Assembly (NCBI RefSeq): GCF_005217455.1 | Contig: NZ_SZPQ01000011.1 | Coordinates: 62,001 to 126,000 of the forward strand | Origin: Martelella alba | GTDB taxonomy: Bacteria; Pseudomonadota; Gammaproteobacteria; Enterobacterales; Enterobacteriaceae | Reading direction: 5' to 3' | Length of the DNA stretch: 64,000 bases | Part shown: piece after piece, positions 26,669-36,414 of the stretch | Layout: the number at the start of each line of letters is the position of its first letter | How positions within the stretch are numbered: the first letter of the stretch is position 1 | The notes under the pieces: generated by a model | Told to the model about the DNA's origin: nothing | Database searches by the model: none | Seen by the model: only the letters and a program-made list of their open reading frames with translations | Made by a program: the position numbers and the translations under genes

Positions 26669-28948
26669 ATGGATGAACAACTCAAACAGAGCGCTTTAGA
26701 TTTTCATCAATTCCCCCAGCCGGGTAAAATCCGCATTACGCCCACCAAGCCCCTGGCGACCCAGCGCGATTTGGCGCTGGCCTATTCGCCGGGCGTGGCC
26801 GCCCCTTGTCTGGAAATCGCCGACGATCCGCTGGCCTCCTATAAATATACCGCGCGCGGCAATCTGGTGGCGGTCATATCCAACGGCAGCGCGGTACTTG
26901 GCCTGGGCAACATCGGTGCGCTGGCCGGCAAGCCGGTCATGGAAGGCAAAGGCGTGCTGTTTAAAAAATTCTCCGGTATCGATGTATTCGACATTGAAAT
27001 CGACGAGCACGACCCTGATAAACTTATCGATATTATCGCCGCGTTGGAACCGACGTTCGGCGGCGTCAATCTGGAAGATATCAAGGCGCCCGAATGCTTC
27101 TATATTGAGAAGAAATTGCGCGAGCGCATGAAAATACCAGTATTTCACGACGATCAGCACGGAACGGCGATCATTTGCACCGCCGCGGTTATCAATGGAC
27201 TGCGGGTCGTGGAAAAAGACATCACCGATGTGCGTCTGGTGGTCTCCGGCGCCGGCGCCGCGTCCATCGCCTGCCTCAACCTGCTGGTGGCCCTGGGACT
27301 TAAGCACCACAATATCGTGGTTTGCGACTCCCGCGGCGTCATCTATCGCGGCCGCGAGGAGAATATGGCGGAAACCAAGGCCGCCTATGCCATTGAGGAT
27401 AATGGCATGCGCGCCCTGGCGGACGCCATTCAGGGGGCGGATATTTTCCTCGGCTGTTCGGGACCGGGGGTGTTGACTCAGGATATGGTCAAGACCATGG
27501 GCAGCAAACCCCTTATCCTGGCGCTGGCCAATCCGGAGCCGGAAATTCTGCCGCCGCTGGCCAAGGAAGTCCGCCCTGATGCCATTATTTGCACCGGTCG
27601 TTCCGACTACCCCAATCAGGTCAATAATGTGCTGTGTTTCCCGTTTATCTTCCGCGGCGCATTGGACGTGGGCGCCACGGCCATTAACGAGGAAATGAAA
27701 CTGGCGGCGGTGCGCGCCATCGCCGACTTGGCCCTGGCCGAACAAAGTGAAGTCGTGGCGTCGGCTTATGCGGACCAGGAACTGTCCTTCGGACCGGAAT
27801 ACCTGATCCCCACGCCTTTCGATCCCCGGCTTATCGTTAAAATCGCCCCGGCGGTAGCCAAGGCGGCGATGGATTCCGGCGTGGCGACGCGGCCTATCGC
27901 GGATTTCGATGCCTATGTCGAAAAACTCACTGAATTCGTCTATAAAACCAACCTGTTTATGCGGCCGATTTTCTCCCAGGCGCGCAAACAGCCGAAGCGG
28001 GTGGTACTGGCGGAAGGGGAGGATCCGCGGGTGCTGCACGCCACCCAGGAACTGGTGACGCTGGGTCTGGCAAAACCGATTCTCATCGGCCGGCCAAGCG
28101 TTATCGATATGCGCCTGAAAAAACTGGGCCTGCATATCGTCGCCGGGCAGGATTTCACCGTAGTCAACAATGAATCGGATCCCCGCTTCAAGGAATACTG
28201 GAACGAGTACTTCCAGATCATGAAACGGCGCGGCGTTACCCAGGAGCAGGCGCAGCGCGCGGTAATCAACAACACCACGCTTATCGCCGCCCTCATGGTG
28301 CGCCGGGGCGAGGCGGACGCCATGATCTGCGGCGCCGTCGGCGGCTACCACGAACACTTCTCGGTGGTGGAATCGGTATTCGGCTACCGCGAGGGCGTGC
28401 ATGTGGCCGGGGCCATGAACGCGTTATTGCTGCCTAGCGGCAATACCTTCCTGGCCGACACCTATGTCAATGACGATCCGACCCCGGAACAGTTGGCGGA
28501 AATCACCTTGATGGCATCTCGCATGGTGCGCCGGTTCGGCATTGAGCCCAAAGTGGCGCTGCTGTCCCATTCCAGTTTCGGCAGCTCCGATTGCCCCGCC
28601 TCCCGCAAAATGCGAAAAGCGCTTGAGCTGGTACAGCACGCCGCGCCGGAATTGGAAATCGACGGCGAAATGCATGGCGATGCGGCGCTGGTGGAAAGCA
28701 TCCGTCAGGATCTCATGCCCGACAGCCCGCTGAAAGGGTCCGCCAATATCCTGATCATGCCGAACATGGAAGCCGCCCGTATCAGCTATAACCTGTTGCG
28801 GGTTTCCTCCTCGGAAGGGGTAACGGTGGGGCCGGTCCTGATGGGAATAGCCAAACCGGCGCATATTCTCACGCCTATCGCGTCGGTGCGGCGCATCGTG
28901 AACATGGTGGCGCTGGCGGTGGTCGAGGCTCAGACCGAGCTGCTGTAA
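26669..28948 (+). CDS. maeB: NADP-dependent malic enzyme with C-terminal PTA-like domain
   Basis: A 759-residue cytoplasmic enzyme that oxidatively decarboxylates malate to pyruvate, making NADPH. The malic-enzyme half covers residues about 1-430, with [35 protein letters not shown] and the dinucleotide site [14 protein letters not shown]. The second half (about 430-755) is a phosphotransacetylase-like regulatory domain ([42 protein letters not shown]). Length equals E. coli MaeB (759). ACAAGGA lies before the ATG. It has a strong terminator and stands at the head of a region for citrate and C4-acid metabolism. Confidence 0.97.
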   Translation: MDEQLKQSALDFHQFPQPGKIRITPTKPLATQRDLALAYSPGVAAPCLEIADDPLASYKYTARGNLVAVISNGSAVLGLGNIGALAGKPVMEGKGVLFKKFSGIDVFDIEIDEHDPDKLIDIIAALEPTFGGVNLEDIKAPECFYIEKKLRERMKIPVFHDDQHGTAIICTAAVINGLRVVEKDITDVRLVVSGAGAASIACLNLLVALGLKHHNIVVCDSRGVIYRGREENMAETKAAYAIEDNGMRALADAIQGADIFLGCSGPGVLTQDMVKTMGSKPLILALANPEPEILPPLAKEVRPDAIICTGRSDYPNQVNNVLCFPFIFRGALDVGATAINEEMKLAAVRAIADLALAEQSEVVASAYADQELSFGPEYLIPTPFDPRLIVKIAPAVAKAAMDSGVATRPIADFDAYVEKLTEFVYKTNLFMRPIFSQARKQPKRVVLAEGEDPRVLHATQELVTLGLAKPILIGRPSVIDMRLKKLGLHIVAGQDFTVVNNESDPRFKEYWNEYFQIMKRRGVTQEQAQRAVINNTTLIAALMVRRGEADAMICGAVGGYHEHFSVVESVFGYREGVHVAGAMNALLLPSGNTFLADTYVNDDPTPEQLAEITLMASRMVRRFGIEPKVALLSHSSFGSSDCPASRKMRKALELVQHAAPELEIDGEMHGDAALVESIRQDLMPDSPLKGSANILIMPNMEAARISYNLLRVSSSEGVTVGPVLMGIAKPAHILTPIASVRRIVNMVALAVVEAQTELL

Positions 28949-28956
28949 GGCATCGC

Positions 28957-28995
28957 CCCGGCGTCGCGGCCGCCCTGTCGCGACGCCGGGTTTTT
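28957..28995 (+). terminator. intrinsic terminator of maeB
   Basis: CCCGGCGTCGCG (28957-28968) and CGCGACGCCGGG (28979-28990) form a 12-bp stem with a 10-nt loop, followed by TTTTT. It lies just after the maeB stop and before the convergent dpiA gene. Confidence 0.9.
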
Positions 28996-29012
28996 CTCCG
29001 TCCTTGGCGCGG

Positions 29013-29720
29013 TTACGCCTGCTTGTTGCGGCGATATAACCGCCGTGGGTGGCCGATTTTGCCGTAACGCATTTCCACCAGCAGGAATTCCGTTTCTACG
29101 CAGTATTCCAGATAACGACGGGTGGTGGTCTTGCTGAGCCCGGCTTGATTGACGATATCGTCGACGGAAAACAGGCGGTCGTCATCGGTAATAAAAATCT
29201 GCCGGATCAAATTGAGCGTATTATTTTCGATGCCTTTACTGCCCGATTCTTGAGCGAAATTTTTGGATTGCAGTTGATAAAGAATATCGACATTTTGTTG
29301 ATCAACCACCTTAAAGGCGCGTTGGGTCCGGGCAAACTGGATAAACTTTTCCAGCGAATAGCGCAGTCGACGCCAGGAAATCGGTTTGAGAATATAGTCG
29401 AACGCCCCGCAGCGGATAGCCTGGCTGCAGGTATTCATATCGCTGGCGGCGGTGATGAAAATCACCGAACACTCAAGACCCTTTAGCAGCTCGCCCTCCA
29501 CCAGCGTTATCCCTTCGCCATCCGGCAGGTAGTTATCCAGTAAAATCAGCCGGGGGCGCTTAAGCCGTACTTGCTCGCGGGCGTCCTTGAGGGAGTGGGC
29601 GATGCCCACCAGCCGCAGTTGCGGGTGGCCGTCGAGAAAATCAGCATGCATCCGGGCCAGTTGGCCTTCATCTTCCACCACCAGCACATCGAAACGTTCA
29701 GGTTGCATATTCGGGTTCAT
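29013..29720 (-). CDS. dpiA: CitB/DpiA-type response regulator of citrate fermentation
   Basis: A 235-residue regulator of the CitB family. The receiver has VVEDE and the phospho-acceptor Asp62 in ILLDNYLPDGEG, then TAASDMNT and YILKPISWRRL. The C-terminal helix-turn-helix region shows DIVNQAGLSKTTTRRYLEYC and ends in KIGHPRRLYRRN, close to E. coli DpiA. Two starts are possible, 29720 and 29708; both overlap the end of the kinase gene, so the pair is co-transcribed. It should activate citS and the cit genes from sites in the divergent region. The paired CATTAAA repeats at 31564 and 31640 are the best candidates. Confidence 0.93.
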   Translation of the reverse strand: MNPNMQPERFDVLVVEDEGQLARMHADFLDGHPQLRLVGIAHSLKDAREQVRLKRPRLILLDNYLPDGEGITLVEGELLKGLECSVIFITAASDMNTCSQAIRCGAFDYILKPISWRRLRYSLEKFIQFARTQRAFKVVDQQNVDILYQLQSKNFAQESGSKGIENNTLNLIRQIFITDDDRLFSVDDIVNQAGLSKTTTRRYLEYCVETEFLLVEMRYGKIGHPRRLYRRNKQA

Positions 29721-31341
29721 CCGGGTTGATAGGTTCGGGTAAGCGGCTCCCCGGCAGGGGAATAAACACGGAAAAGACGGTGCCGTATGGCGCATTGGCG
29801 GCGACTTCGATACTGCCGCCGGCGTGATCCACATAGCTGGAGACCAAGTGCAGGCCAAGCCCGTGATCGCCGTTGTCCTTGGATGTCGCGCCCAATTCGA
29901 AAATCCGTTCGCGCAGGGCCGGATCGATGCCGCCGCCCTGATCAGCGATTTCGATCACCAGTTCCCTCGCGCCGCCGACGATGTAGACTTCGACGGGATA
30001 ACGGTCGCCTTCGCGCGCCAGCGTGGCCTCAATGGCGTTATCCAGCAGGTTGCCGATGATGGACATCAACTCGGTTTCGCGCAGCGAAGAAGGCCGGCAG
30101 GTCAGGGTACAGGCCGGGTCAAACAGCAGTTCCACGCCTTTTTCCCGGGCGCTGGCGTATTTGCCCAGCAGCAGACCGCACAATGTGGGCGAATGAAAAC
30201 GCGACGACACGAAATCGAGGATTTCCTGGGCATTTTCCGACTGGGCCTCAATGTAGCGTATCGCTTCGTCGTAGCGTTTCATATGCAGCAATCCGGCCAG
30301 GGCGGCGGTCTAGTTCAATTGTTCGTGCCGTAAAATGCGCAAATTGTCGGCATAGCGTTTTACCTGGCTCAACTGGACGCTCAGACTGTTTATTTCCCGT
30401 TGATCGCGAAAGGTGATGACCCAGCCCTGTAGGGTATCTTCCAGCATAATTCTGACCCGGCTGGCAATGACCGTCACCTGGTTAAACAGGCAGATTTCGT
30501 CATGGGTATCGCCCGCCAGCATGGTATCGGCCTGAAAAAAAGCGATGGGTTTAATCACTGCGGCAAGCGGCTTACCGCGCAGCTGTCGGGAGGATTCGCT
30601 CATCGACAGCAAAGTTTTCGCCGCCTGGTTTATTTCAGCGATACGGTATGCTTTGTCAATGGCGATGACGCCTTCGAATATGGACTCCAGCAGGGCTTTT
30701 TGCTGGCGTACCATAAGCCCTATTTCACGCGGTTCCAAAAAGAACATTTGCCTCTTCATGGTATTGGCGAACCACCAGGAAAAAACAAACAATGTCAGTA
30801 ATAATATCATCGCCATGAAAGAGATTTTAATAAATTGCCGGGCGCTCAGCCTATCAATATGCGTTATTAAATAGCCAATGGACACGATGCCGATGATATG
30901 ATGATGTTCGTCGAATATAGGCGCTTTACTGCGCAATGACATTCCCAACCCGCCCCGGCGCACGGTGATGCTGGTTTTACCTTGCAATACGTCGGTATTA
31001 TCGCCGCCGATCATCGGCTTCCCAACCATGCCCGGATCGCCGGAATGATATAAATGGATTGCCTGCCGATCGCCGATGACGATGTAGCTGGCGTCGCTGC
31101 TGGCCACCAATCGGTTCATGAGTTTTGCGATAGCGCGGGTATCGCGGATTTTCACCGCGTCGGCCAATGTGGGCATCAATGAAATTTCCCTGGCCTGTAC
31201 TCTTGCGTGCGCACCCAGTTCCGCATAGAGTTGCCGGTCAAGGTCATAGTAATAATATATGCCTATCAGCGTGAGCAATAACGAGAAAAACACGATAAGG
31301 CAGATAAACAATTTAATATGAAATGAAATTTTTAGATGCAT
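29698..31341 (-). pseudogene. dpiB: CitA/DpiB citrate-sensing histidine kinase interrupted by an amber codon
   Basis: The frame would encode about 547 residues, the family length. An N-terminal membrane segment (11-30) leads to a periplasmic PAS citrate sensor (RGGLGMSLRSKAPIFDE), a second membrane segment (about 172-192), a cytoplasmic PAS and the His339 box RHEQLN. The very next codon (344) is TAG at 30312-30310. The same frame then continues perfectly with TAALAGLLHMKRYDEA and the ATPase boxes NLLDNAIEA and GDHGLGLHLVSSYVDHAGG. Relatives have Trp here, so one TGG-to-TAG change explains it. Unless suppressed, the kinase loses its catalytic domain and dpiA loses its partner. A sequencing error is possible. 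Confidence 0.9.
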
Positions 31342-31428
31342 AATGGAAAATACCCCTGAAGGGCAAAATACTGCGCTATTTCAAGTTTATCATGGATATA
31401 ATCCCCTGTAAGAGAGCTTGGCGTAAAC

Positions 31429-31444
31429 TGTGATCTTAGACACA
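31429..31444. promoter_or_regulatory. CRP-site candidate between dpiB and citS
   Basis: TGTGA-TCTTAG-ACACA matches the CRP consensus TGTGA-N6-TCACA at nine of ten arm positions and extends to CTGTG/CACAG. It lies in the dpiB-citS divergent region. Catabolite control of citrate fermentation is known in Klebsiella. Confidence 0.55.
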
Positions 31445-31563
31445 GCCGGATGGAGTCGATGACGCCATCAACGATAAGATGCGGGGAAATACTCTACAAT
31501 ATGACTACCTAACCTTAACAAGGCTCGACGCCTCTGAATAAAAACCATAAAAACCATAAGCGC

Positions 31564-31589
31564 CATTAAAACCTTAGATGCCATTAAAT
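31564..31589 (+). promoter_or_regulatory. paired CATTAAA repeat, DpiA operator candidate (copy 1)
   Basis: Two CATTAAA motifs start 18 bases apart (31564 and 31582) with a CTTA..CC spacer. A second, nearly identical unit is at 31640. Both lie upstream of citS, where a CitB/DpiA regulator is expected to bind AT-rich sites. Confidence 0.55.
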
Positions 31590-31639
31590 TTCTATTCTGG
31601 CAAATTGAAGATGGCATAAACGCATGGGATAATAAACGT

Positions 31640-31665
31640 CATTAAAATCTTTAAGTCCATTAAAA
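31640..31665 (+). promoter_or_regulatory. paired CATTAAA repeat, DpiA operator candidate (copy 2)
   Basis: Two CATTAAA motifs again start 18 bases apart (31640 and 31658). The 26-base unit matches copy 1 at most positions and begins 76 bases downstream of it. The citS start is about 85 bases further on. Confidence 0.55.
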
Positions 31666-31748
31666 CAGCGATATTAATTTGAAGGTAATCACATAACCCC
31701 GTGTTTGCTCTAATTATGATGGCCGAACAATTATTCGAGGGGCTGATT

Positions 31749-33119
31749 ATGAGCACGACAGAAGACAGTTATATCGCTGCCGATCAAACGGCTACGATTG
31801 AAAAAACGACATTGAAAGAAAAATGGTGGCATATTCTCGATAGCTGGAAAGTCGGCGTTATCCCACTGCCTTTATTTCTGCTGGCCGGCATATTGATCGG
31901 TATCGATTGCCTGGGCGGAAAGCTCCCCAGCGATATCGTCGTCATGGTCGCCACCCTGGCGTTTTTCGGTTTCGCATGCGGTGAAATAGGGAAACGTTTG
32001 CCGGTGGTGGGTAAAATGGGCGCGGCGGCCATCTGCGCCACATTTATCCCCTCGGCAATGGTGCATTATGGGTTATTGCCCCATGCAGTGGTGGCGTCCA
32101 CCACCAGTTTTTACAAATCCACCAACATTCTGTATCTCTATATTTGCTGCATCATCGTCGGCAGCATCATGAGCATGGATCGGCGCACGCTGATCCAGGG
32201 TTTCCTGCGGATATTTTTCCCGATGTTTTGCGGGGAAGTGGTCGGCATGCTGGTGGGCATGGCGGTAGGGCTATCGCTCGGCCTGCCGCCCTTCCAGATA
32301 TTTTTCTTTCTGATCCTGCCCATTATGGCCGGCGGGGTGGGCGAGGGGGCCATTCCCTTGTCCATCGGCTATGCCGCGTTGCTGCATATGCAGCAGGGCG
32401 TGGCATTAGGGCGGATCCTGCCTATCGTCATGCTGGGCGGATTGACCGCCATTATCCTGTCCGGCTGTCTGAACCGTTTGGGAAAACGGTATCCGCACCT
32501 CACCGGCGAAGGCCGCCTGATGGCGACGGGACGACCGGATCAGGGCATCACCGCCGCCAGCCTGCAAAGCGCTAACAACGGTAAGACTGATGTCACCGCC
32601 ATCGCCGCCGGCGCGTTGCTGGCGATCCTGCTGTATATGCTGGGGATGCTGGTAAACCGGCTTATCGGCTTGCCCGCCCCGGTAGGCATGCTGTTTATCG
32701 CGGTGCTCATCAAACTGGCTCATGGCGTATCCCCGCGCATGCTGGCGGGTTCGCAAGTGGTGTACCGATTCTTCCAGACGTCGGTGACCTATCCGATTCT
32801 GTTCGCCGTCGGCGTCGCCATTACGCCGTGGCAAGAGCTGGTCAATGCCTTCACTCTCTCCAACCTGCTGGTGATTGTGAGTACCGTGGGTTCGCTGGTG
32901 GGTACCGGCTTCCTGGTGGGGAAAAAGATTGGCATGTACCCCATTGATGTCGCCATTGTTTCCTGCTGTCAGAGCGGTCAGGGCGGCACTGGCGATGTCG
33001 CCATTCTTACCGCCGGCAATCGTATGGAATTGATGCCTTTCGCTCAGATAGCCACTCGCATCGGCGGCGCGATCAATGTTTCGGTCGCCTTGCTGGTACT
33101 GGGTAATTTTTTGCTCTAA
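31749..33119 (+). CDS. citS: citrate carrier of the 2-hydroxycarboxylate transporter family
   Basis: A 456-residue sodium-linked citrate symporter of the inner membrane. The two re-entrant-loop motifs that define the 2HCT family are present: GGVGEGAIP in the first domain and SCCQSGQGGTGDVAIL in the second, each followed by hydrophobic segments. The C-terminal Arg in MPFAQIATRIGGA matches the substrate-binding Arg of CitS. The ATG at 31749 is chosen for GAGGGG eight bases upstream; the longer reading adds 16 residues. It is divergent from dpiB and heads the cit cluster. Its sodium coupling would normally be paired with an OadGAB pump, which is absent here. Confidence 0.93.
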   Translation: MSTTEDSYIAADQTATIEKTTLKEKWWHILDSWKVGVIPLPLFLLAGILIGIDCLGGKLPSDIVVMVATLAFFGFACGEIGKRLPVVGKMGAAAICATFIPSAMVHYGLLPHAVVASTTSFYKSTNILYLYICCIIVGSIMSMDRRTLIQGFLRIFFPMFCGEVVGMLVGMAVGLSLGLPPFQIFFFLILPIMAGGVGEGAIPLSIGYAALLHMQQGVALGRILPIVMLGGLTAIILSGCLNRLGKRYPHLTGEGRLMATGRPDQGITAASLQSANNGKTDVTAIAAGALLAILLYMLGMLVNRLIGLPAPVGMLFIAVLIKLAHGVSPRMLAGSQVVYRFFQTSVTYPILFAVGVAITPWQELVNAFTLSNLLVIVSTVGSLVGTGFLVGKKIGMYPIDVAIVSCCQSGQGGTGDVAILTAGNRMELMPFAQIATRIGGAINVSVALLVLGNFLL

Positions 33120-33126
33120 ATACGCA

Positions 33127-33160
33127 GGCCTTTACCCGACGGCGGTCTCGGGTAAAGGCC
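33127..33160 (+). other. 13-bp hairpin between citS and the FAH-family gene
   Basis: GGCCTTTACCCGA and TCGGGTAAAGGCC form a perfect stem with an 8-nt loop, eight bases after the citS stop. There is no T run. It may end some transcripts or protect the citS mRNA end, so that citS and the lyase genes are made in different amounts. Confidence 0.5.
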
Positions 33161-33206
33161 GCATACCGGCCGGAACGGGCCGATAGAAAGTTTATCAGGA
33201 AGGGTT

Positions 33207-34088
33207 ATGAAACTCGCAAGCTACATTTTTCAGGGCGTCAAAAGCTACGGCTTGGCGACGCAGGACGGCATGATCGACTTGGGCCGGCGTCTTGGACGGC
33301 GTTACCCGGATATCAAGGCGCTACTGGCCGGCGATGCGCTAGGCCTGGCCGAAGCGTATGGCGCCCAACCGGCGGATATGCCCATTGACGGGCTGTTTTT
33401 TTTGCCGGTGATTGAAAACCCGGAAAAAATTCTGTGCGTCGGCATGAATTATGCCGATAAACGCCGGGAATTCAATGAAACGGACCCGGCGCCGACCTTG
33501 TTCGTGCGCTTCGCCGACTCGCAGACCGGGCATGACGCGCCGATCATCAAACCCAGCCATTCCGTGGAATTCGACTACGAAGGCGAGCTGGCGGTGATTA
33601 TCGGCGACGGTGGACAACACATCCCCGCCGGTCAGGCGTTGTCGCATGTGGCCGGTTATAGCTGCTATATGGACGGATCGGCTCGCGACTGGCAACACAG
33701 TTGGTTCACCGCCGGGAAAAACTGGAAACAAACCGGCGCCTTCGGCCCTTACCTCACCACCACCGATGAAATTCCCGACCCCAACGCCCTCAGCATCCGC
33801 ACTTGGTTAAACGGACGGTTGGTACAGGATGACAGTACCGGCAGCATGATCCATCCGGTCGCCGAACTGATCGAATATATCAGTACTTTCACCTGCCTGC
33901 ATGCCGGCGATGTCATTATTACCGGATCGCCGGGCGGTGTAGGGAAAAAACGGACCCCGCCGCTGTTTTTACAGGATGGCGACGCCATTGAGGTGGAAAT
34001 CGAAAATATCGGCCATCTGCGCAATCGGGTGGTCGGTACCGATTGCCAATCCGGCGGCGGCCCGGCTTATGCCGTCGCATCTTACTGA
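33207..34088 (+). CDS. fumarylacetoacetate-hydrolase-family protein, possible oxaloacetate decarboxylase/tautomerase
   Basis: A 293-residue FAH-family enzyme. The metal-binding acidic residues are seen in VEFDYEGELAVIIG (Glu-x-Glu) and in SCYMDGSARDWQ. The rest follows the family: KILCVGMNYADKRRE, GDVIITGSPGGVGKKRTPP and GDAIEVEIENIGHLRNRV at the C-terminus. The family includes acylpyruvases and the FAHD1/FAHD2 enzymes that decarboxylate or tautomerise oxaloacetate. Its place between the citrate carrier and citC, in a cluster without oadGAB, makes action on oxaloacetate made by citrate lyase a reasonable proposal. The biochemical role is not shown by sequence alone. Confidence 0.85.
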   Translation: MKLASYIFQGVKSYGLATQDGMIDLGRRLGRRYPDIKALLAGDALGLAEAYGAQPADMPIDGLFFLPVIENPEKILCVGMNYADKRREFNETDPAPTLFVRFADSQTGHDAPIIKPSHSVEFDYEGELAVIIGDGGQHIPAGQALSHVAGYSCYMDGSARDWQHSWFTAGKNWKQTGAFGPYLTTTDEIPDPNALSIRTWLNGRLVQDDSTGSMIHPVAELIEYISTFTCLHAGDVIITGSPGGVGKKRTPPLFLQDGDAIEVEIENIGHLRNRVVGTDCQSGGGPAYAVASY

Positions 34089-34149
34089 ACCGGCGCGACC
34101 GAAAATGGACACAGGTCCGGCGCGCAACAATAGCTATGGGGTAGGCGAT

Positions 34150-35193
34150 ATGGTTGACTTCGACTCGCTGGAGATAAATGTATTTTCGGCCGCCGAACCG
34201 TCTCGCGATCTGGATGAGGTCCGTGTTCTGCTGGCCGCCTGCGATCTGGACCTGGAGGGGGATATCCGCTGGTTCGCGGCGGCGCGCGGCGACCACGGTC
34301 TGGCCGGTTGCGCCGGGCTGGCGGGCAATACGATTAAATGCGTCGCGGTGGCGGCGCAGTACCGGGGCGGCAATCTGAGCGCCCGTTTGCTCGAAGAGGC
34401 GGAAAACCTGGCGTTGCGCCAGGGACACGCCCACCTGTTTCTTTATACCCGGCCGGTCAATATTCCCTTGTTCCGCAAGTGTGGATTTTATCCGCTGGCG
34501 CAATGGGACACGGTGGCGGCGCTGATGGAAAATACCCCGGTGGGTATCAGCCATTACTGTCAAAACCTGGCCCGGCATTACCGTCCGGGAGAGCGTATCG
34601 GCGCCGTGGTGATGAACGCCAATCCCTTCACGCTCGGCCATGCCTACCTGGCGGAGCGGGCGGCGGCGGCCAGCGACTGGCTGCACATTTTTGTGGTGCG
34701 CGAGGATGCGTCGCTGTTTCCCTATGCGGAGCGGCTGGAAATGGTACAGCGCGGCGTGGCCCATCTTGACAATGTCACGGTACACCCCGGGTCGGAATAC
34801 CTCATTTCCCGTGCCACGTTTCCTCACTATTTTCTGCGGGATTCGCATCTGGTCGGCCAGACGCACAGCGCTATCGATCTGTTGATATTTCGCAACTATC
34901 TCGCGCCGGCGCTCGGTATTACCCAGCGGTTTGTCGGTACCGAGCCTTATTGCCCGGTGACCGGCCAGTATAACCGCGATATGCGCATATGGCTGGAACA
35001 GCCTTCCCGTTCTCCCAGCCCGCCGATCCGGGTTGTGGAAATCCCCCGTAAATGCCAGGCGTCCGGCTGGGCGATTTCCGCCTCGCGGGTAAGGGCATTG
35101 CTGAAAGAAGGCCGATTATCATCGGTCGGGGAAATCGTACCGCCAAGTACGCTTGAGTTTCTAACGGCATTCCAGCGCCCGGAATGCGCGTAA
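34150..35193 (+). CDS. citC: [citrate (pro-3S)-lyase] ligase
   Basis: A 347-residue enzyme that acetylates the prosthetic group of citrate lyase acyl-carrier protein using acetate and ATP, switching the lyase on. An N-terminal GNAT-like domain (CAGLAGNTIKCVAVAAQYRGGNLSARLL) is followed by the nucleotidyltransferase domain with NANPFTLGHAYL (the HxGH-type site) and PISASRVR-like AISASRVRALL. The ATG at 34150 is chosen because GGGGTAGG lies seven bases upstream and the N-terminus then matches E. coli CitC; the upstream open frame runs into the FAH-family gene. It is followed by citD, 29 bases away. Confidence 0.95.
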   Translation: MVDFDSLEINVFSAAEPSRDLDEVRVLLAACDLDLEGDIRWFAAARGDHGLAGCAGLAGNTIKCVAVAAQYRGGNLSARLLEEAENLALRQGHAHLFLYTRPVNIPLFRKCGFYPLAQWDTVAALMENTPVGISHYCQNLARHYRPGERIGAVVMNANPFTLGHAYLAERAAAASDWLHIFVVREDASLFPYAERLEMVQRGVAHLDNVTVHPGSEYLISRATFPHYFLRDSHLVGQTHSAIDLLIFRNYLAPALGITQRFVGTEPYCPVTGQYNRDMRIWLEQPSRSPSPPIRVVEIPRKCQASGWAISASRVRALLKEGRLSSVGEIVPPSTLEFLTAFQRPECA

Positions 35194-35222
35194 CCGTTTT
35201 TATTTTAATCAGGACATTTTTT

Positions 35223-35516
35223 ATGAAAATCGTGCGTGAGGCCTTGGCAGGCACCTTTGAATCCAGCGATTTGCTGGTGAAAATCGCGCCAGCCGACGGC
35301 GAGTTGAATATTGTCGTCAATAGCGAGGTCATGAAACAGTTCGGCGACCGGATACGGCAAGTTATCGACCAAACTCTGGCCGACATGGGCGTTTGCGAAG
35401 GATTGATTATCGTTGATGACAAAGGCGCGCTGGATTGCGTGATCCGCGCCCGGATACAGACCGCCGTGCTCAGGGGCGCCGAAGCGGAACACATCGTATG
35501 GGACAGCCTGTCATGA
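35223..35516 (+). CDS. citD: citrate lyase acyl-carrier protein (gamma subunit)
   Basis: A 97-residue carrier subunit. The N-terminus [16 protein letters not shown] places Ser14 exactly where the phosphoribosyl-dephospho-CoA prosthetic group is attached in the Klebsiella protein. The remainder ([23 protein letters not shown].., [16 protein letters not shown]) fits the family and length. It ends in an ATGA overlap with citE. The prosthetic group would be made by CitG and attached by CitX, both encoded downstream. Confidence 0.96.
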   Translation: MKIVREALAGTFESSDLLVKIAPADGELNIVVNSEVMKQFGDRIRQVIDQTLADMGVCEGLIIVDDKGALDCVIRARIQTAVLRGAEAEHIVWDSLS

Positions 35517-36388
35517 AAAAGCTTCGCCGCAGTATGTTGTTTATTCCCGGCGCCAACGCCGCCATGTTATCCACCGCCTTTATTTATCGGCCCGACTCCA
35601 TCATGTTCGATTTGGAGGATGCCGTATCGCTGCGGGAAAAGGACAGCGCCCGGCTGCTGGTATTCCATGCCTTGCAGCACCCCATGTACCGTGACATCGA
35701 AACCGTGGTGCGCATCAATCCCCTCAACACCCCTTTCGGCCTGCAAGACCTGGAAGCGGTGGTACGCGCCGGCGCGGATGTGGTGCGTCTGCCGAAAACC
35801 GACAGTCCGGACGACATTCACCAGTTGGAGACGCAGATAGAACGCATTGAACGGGAATGCGGGCGGGAGGTCGGCTCCACCCGGACCATGGCCGCCATCG
35901 AATCGGCCGTCGGGGTCATCAATGCGGCGGCCATCGCCCGGTGTTCGCCCCGCCTGATGGGAATTGCGTTGGCGGCGTTCGATTATGTCATGGATATGCA
36001 AACCGAGCGGGGCGATGGCACTGAATTGTTTTTCGCCCGCTGCGCGGTATTGCATGCGGCCCGCGCCGCCGGTATCGACGCCTTCGACGTGGTGTACGCC
36101 GACATCAATGACGAGGACGGCTTTCTGCGGGAAGTGGAACTGATACGCAAAATGGGCTTTAACGGCAAATCCCTCATTAATCCTCGCCAGATAGAACTGT
36201 TGCACAACGCCTATGCGCCGACCCAGGAAGACGTGGATTACGCCGGACGGGTGGTGGCCGCCGCCGAGGAGGGCGAGCGCAAAGGGCTGGGTGTCATTTC
36301 CCTCAACGGCAAGATGATTGACGGACCGATTATCAATCATGCCAGGGTGGTGCTGGACCGTGCGCGGGCTTCCGGCATTCGCCGGTAA
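35513..36388 (+). CDS. citE: citrate lyase beta subunit (citryl-CoA lyase)
   Basis: A 291-residue TIM-barrel enzyme of the HpcH/HpaI-CitE family that cleaves citryl-ACP to oxaloacetate and acetyl-ACP. Key segments are [30 protein letters not shown] (metal and CoA region), [12 protein letters not shown], the metal-binding Glu in [13 protein letters not shown], and [13 protein letters not shown]. The start at 35513 overlaps the citD stop; the longer reading lies inside citD. All expected active-site segments are present, so the subunit should be functional. Confidence 0.96.
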   Translation: MKKLRRSMLFIPGANAAMLSTAFIYRPDSIMFDLEDAVSLREKDSARLLVFHALQHPMYRDIETVVRINPLNTPFGLQDLEAVVRAGADVVRLPKTDSPDDIHQLETQIERIERECGREVGSTRTMAAIESAVGVINAAAIARCSPRLMGIALAAFDYVMDMQTERGDGTELFFARCAVLHAARAAGIDAFDVVYADINDEDGFLREVELIRKMGFNGKSLINPRQIELLHNAYAPTQEDVDYAGRVVAAAEEGERKGLGVISLNGKMIDGPIINHARVVLDRARASGIRR

Positions 36389-36414
36389 CGGATTAATAGT
36401 AATAGGACTATGTC

